This document shows positions 5,739-6,690 of a stretch of DNA of 6,690 nucleotides, piece after piece. Below the pieces are notes generated by a model. That model saw only the letters and a list, made by a program, of their open reading frames with translations, was not told the DNA's origin and did not search any database. The DNA lies in contig JABMPI010000534.1 in assembly GCA_013203755.1 (NCBI GenBank), positions 1-6,690 on the forward strand. Direction: 5' to 3'. The DNA is from Bacteroidota bacterium. Lineage in GTDB: Bacteria; Bacteroidota; Bacteroidia; Bacteroidales; Prolixibacteraceae. Positions within the stretch are counted from its first letter, which is position 1. Every line of letters starts with the position of its first letter. The position numbers and the translations under genes are program-made.

Positions 5739-6690
5739 ATGATTGAATGGAACGAATTCTGGCGCATATTTTCATTGGTATTTTTAGCCACTGCAATTCC
5801 GGTTGCCATAATGATTGTTTTAGAAAAGCGGTCGCCGTATAAAACCGCAGCCTGGATTTTGGTTTTGATATTACTCCCAATTTTAGGGGTTGTTTTTTAT
5901 CTTTTCTTCGGACAGGAATATCGAAAGCAAAAAATTTTCTCTCGAAAAGGGATTAAAAGTTTAGGCCAAATTAGAAAACTTTCGTCGCAACAATTACGCA
6001 AAATTGGGAAAACCCATTTGAATTTAAGTGAAAATACATTGAGTAAAGAGAACATTATTCGACTGCTTTTAAACAATTCGAATGCATTATTAACCACTGG
6101 AAATAAACTTGAAATTTTAATTGATGGTAAAAAAACTTTTGACGCAATATTTAAGGCAATAAAAAATGCCAAACACCATATTCATTTAGAATATTATATT
6201 TTTTCTGATGATAAAATTGGAACTCAGCTTAAAAACCTACTAATTGAGAAAAGTAAGGAAGGCATTGAAATACGGATTATTATTGATGATGTTGGAAGTT
6301 GGAGTTTAAGTGAAGATTTCCTTTTAGAATTAAAAGAAAATGGAATTGAAATTTACTCTTTTATGGAAGTTCGTTTTCCTCGCCTTACTTCGAAAATGAA
6401 TTTTAGAAACCACAGAAAAATAGCTATTATAGATGGCAAAATCGGTTTTACTGGTGGACTAAACATTGCCGACCGTTACATTGAAGGAGCTAAAAAATTG
6501 GGCTACTGGCGCGATACACATCTGCAAATTGAAGGCGATGCAGTGGCTTGTTTGCAAGTAGTTTTTGCTGCCGACTGGTATTTTGTAATTAACGAAAACC
6601 TCAACGGACAAAAGTATTTTCCGGCGTTTACAGAGCGTGCCGGAACACCGGTTCAAATTTCAGCGAGCGGCCCCGACTCCGATTGGAAAA
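5739..6690 (+). CDS. cls: Cardiolipin synthase, phospholipase D family (partial, C-terminus outside window)
   Basis: This enzyme joins two phosphatidylglycerol molecules into cardiolipin and glycerol at the cytoplasmic membrane. From ATG at 5739 the frame stays open for 317 codons to the right edge. Two membrane segments occupy about 10-28 and 36-57, followed by FFGQEYRKQK (56-66), the typical PLD N-terminal ending. The first PLD domain contains HLEYYIF (149-155) and IIIDDVGS (180-187), and the first HKD motif is complete in NFRNHRKIAIIDGKIGFTGG (H225, K227, D232), followed by GLNIADRY and YWRDTHLQIEG. The last visible block, ISASGPDSDW, is the conserved start of the second half. Family members are about 480 residues, so the second HKD motif and roughly 160 residues lie beyond the window. 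The start is supported by the membrane segment beginning directly after MIEWNEFWRI. It diverges from the DUF6146 gene across 109 bases with no convincing promoter match. Confidence 0.94.
   Translation, partial: MIEWNEFWRIFSLVFLATAIPVAIMIVLEKRSPYKTAAWILVLILLPILGVVFYLFFGQEYRKQKIFSRKGIKSLGQIRKLSSQQLRKIGKTHLNLSENTLSKENIIRLLLNNSNALLTTGNKLEILIDGKKTFDAIFKAIKNAKHHIHLEYYIFSDDKIGTQLKNLLIEKSKEGIEIRIIIDDVGSWSLSEDFLLELKENGIEIYSFMEVRFPRLTSKMNFRNHRKIAIIDGKIGFTGGLNIADRYIEGAKKLGYWRDTHLQIEGDAVACLQVVFAADWYFVINENLNGQKYFPAFTERAGTPVQISASGPDSDWK

Noticed and set aside
5502..6172. Frames at 5502-5729 (+), 5641-5880 (-) and 5897-6172 (-)
   Set aside because: They are antisense to the DUF6146 lipoprotein or to cardiolipin synthase and have no recognisable motif; the divergent spacer between those genes gives no separate support.
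6459..6656. 65-codon minus-strand frame at the right end
   Set aside because: It is antisense to the conserved first PLD domain of cardiolipin synthase.

Overview
The window looks like chromosomal housekeeping DNA from a member of the Bacteroidota, most likely a marine or anaerobic lineage near Marinilabiliales/Prolixibacteraceae; the phylum call is firm, the order is a guess. The reasons are the AT-rich composition, a DUF4369-plus-thioredoxin lipoprotein, a DUF6146 lipoprotein, an absence of obvious Shine-Dalgarno sequences, and TAnnTTTG-like promoter boxes. Seven protein genes fill almost all of it, two of them cut by the window edges. I see no rRNA, tRNA, mobile element, CRISPR array or long repeat, and no stretch over 300 bases lacks a gene.

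Layout, left to right. Bases 1-1048 (minus) encode a surface or periplasmic lipoprotein with an N-terminal DUF4369-type domain and a thioredoxin fold whose CXXC site is replaced by D-R-G-S; its C-terminus lies outside the window. A 164-base divergent spacer separates it from ribF (1213-2145, plus), the riboflavin kinase/FAD synthetase. ribF runs tail-to-tail, with a 9-base overlap, into a membrane-anchored endonuclease/exonuclease/phosphatase-fold protein (2137-3210, minus). Upstream of that on the same strand is prmC (3286-4131), the release-factor glutamine methyltransferase, and the two probably form one transcript. prmC diverges from ribD (4173-5216, plus), the deaminase/reductase of riboflavin synthesis, across only 41 bases. 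ribD ends tail-to-tail, with a 4-base overlap, on a small DUF6146-type lipoprotein gene (5213-5629, minus). After a 109-base divergent spacer, a cardiolipin synthase gene (5739 to the right edge, plus) begins and is cut before its second HKD motif.

Functionally, RibD acts early in riboflavin synthesis (steps two and three from GTP) and RibF turns riboflavin into FMN and FAD, so the window holds an early and the terminal enzyme of flavin supply, in separate transcription units. The other genes are a translation-termination factor modifier, a phospholipid synthase and three envelope proteins of unknown exact role. I did not find a new multi-gene system here. The points most worth a second look are the lost redox cysteines in the first protein, the uncharacterised DUF6146 lipoprotein and membrane EEP protein, and the tight convergent and divergent gene junctions.
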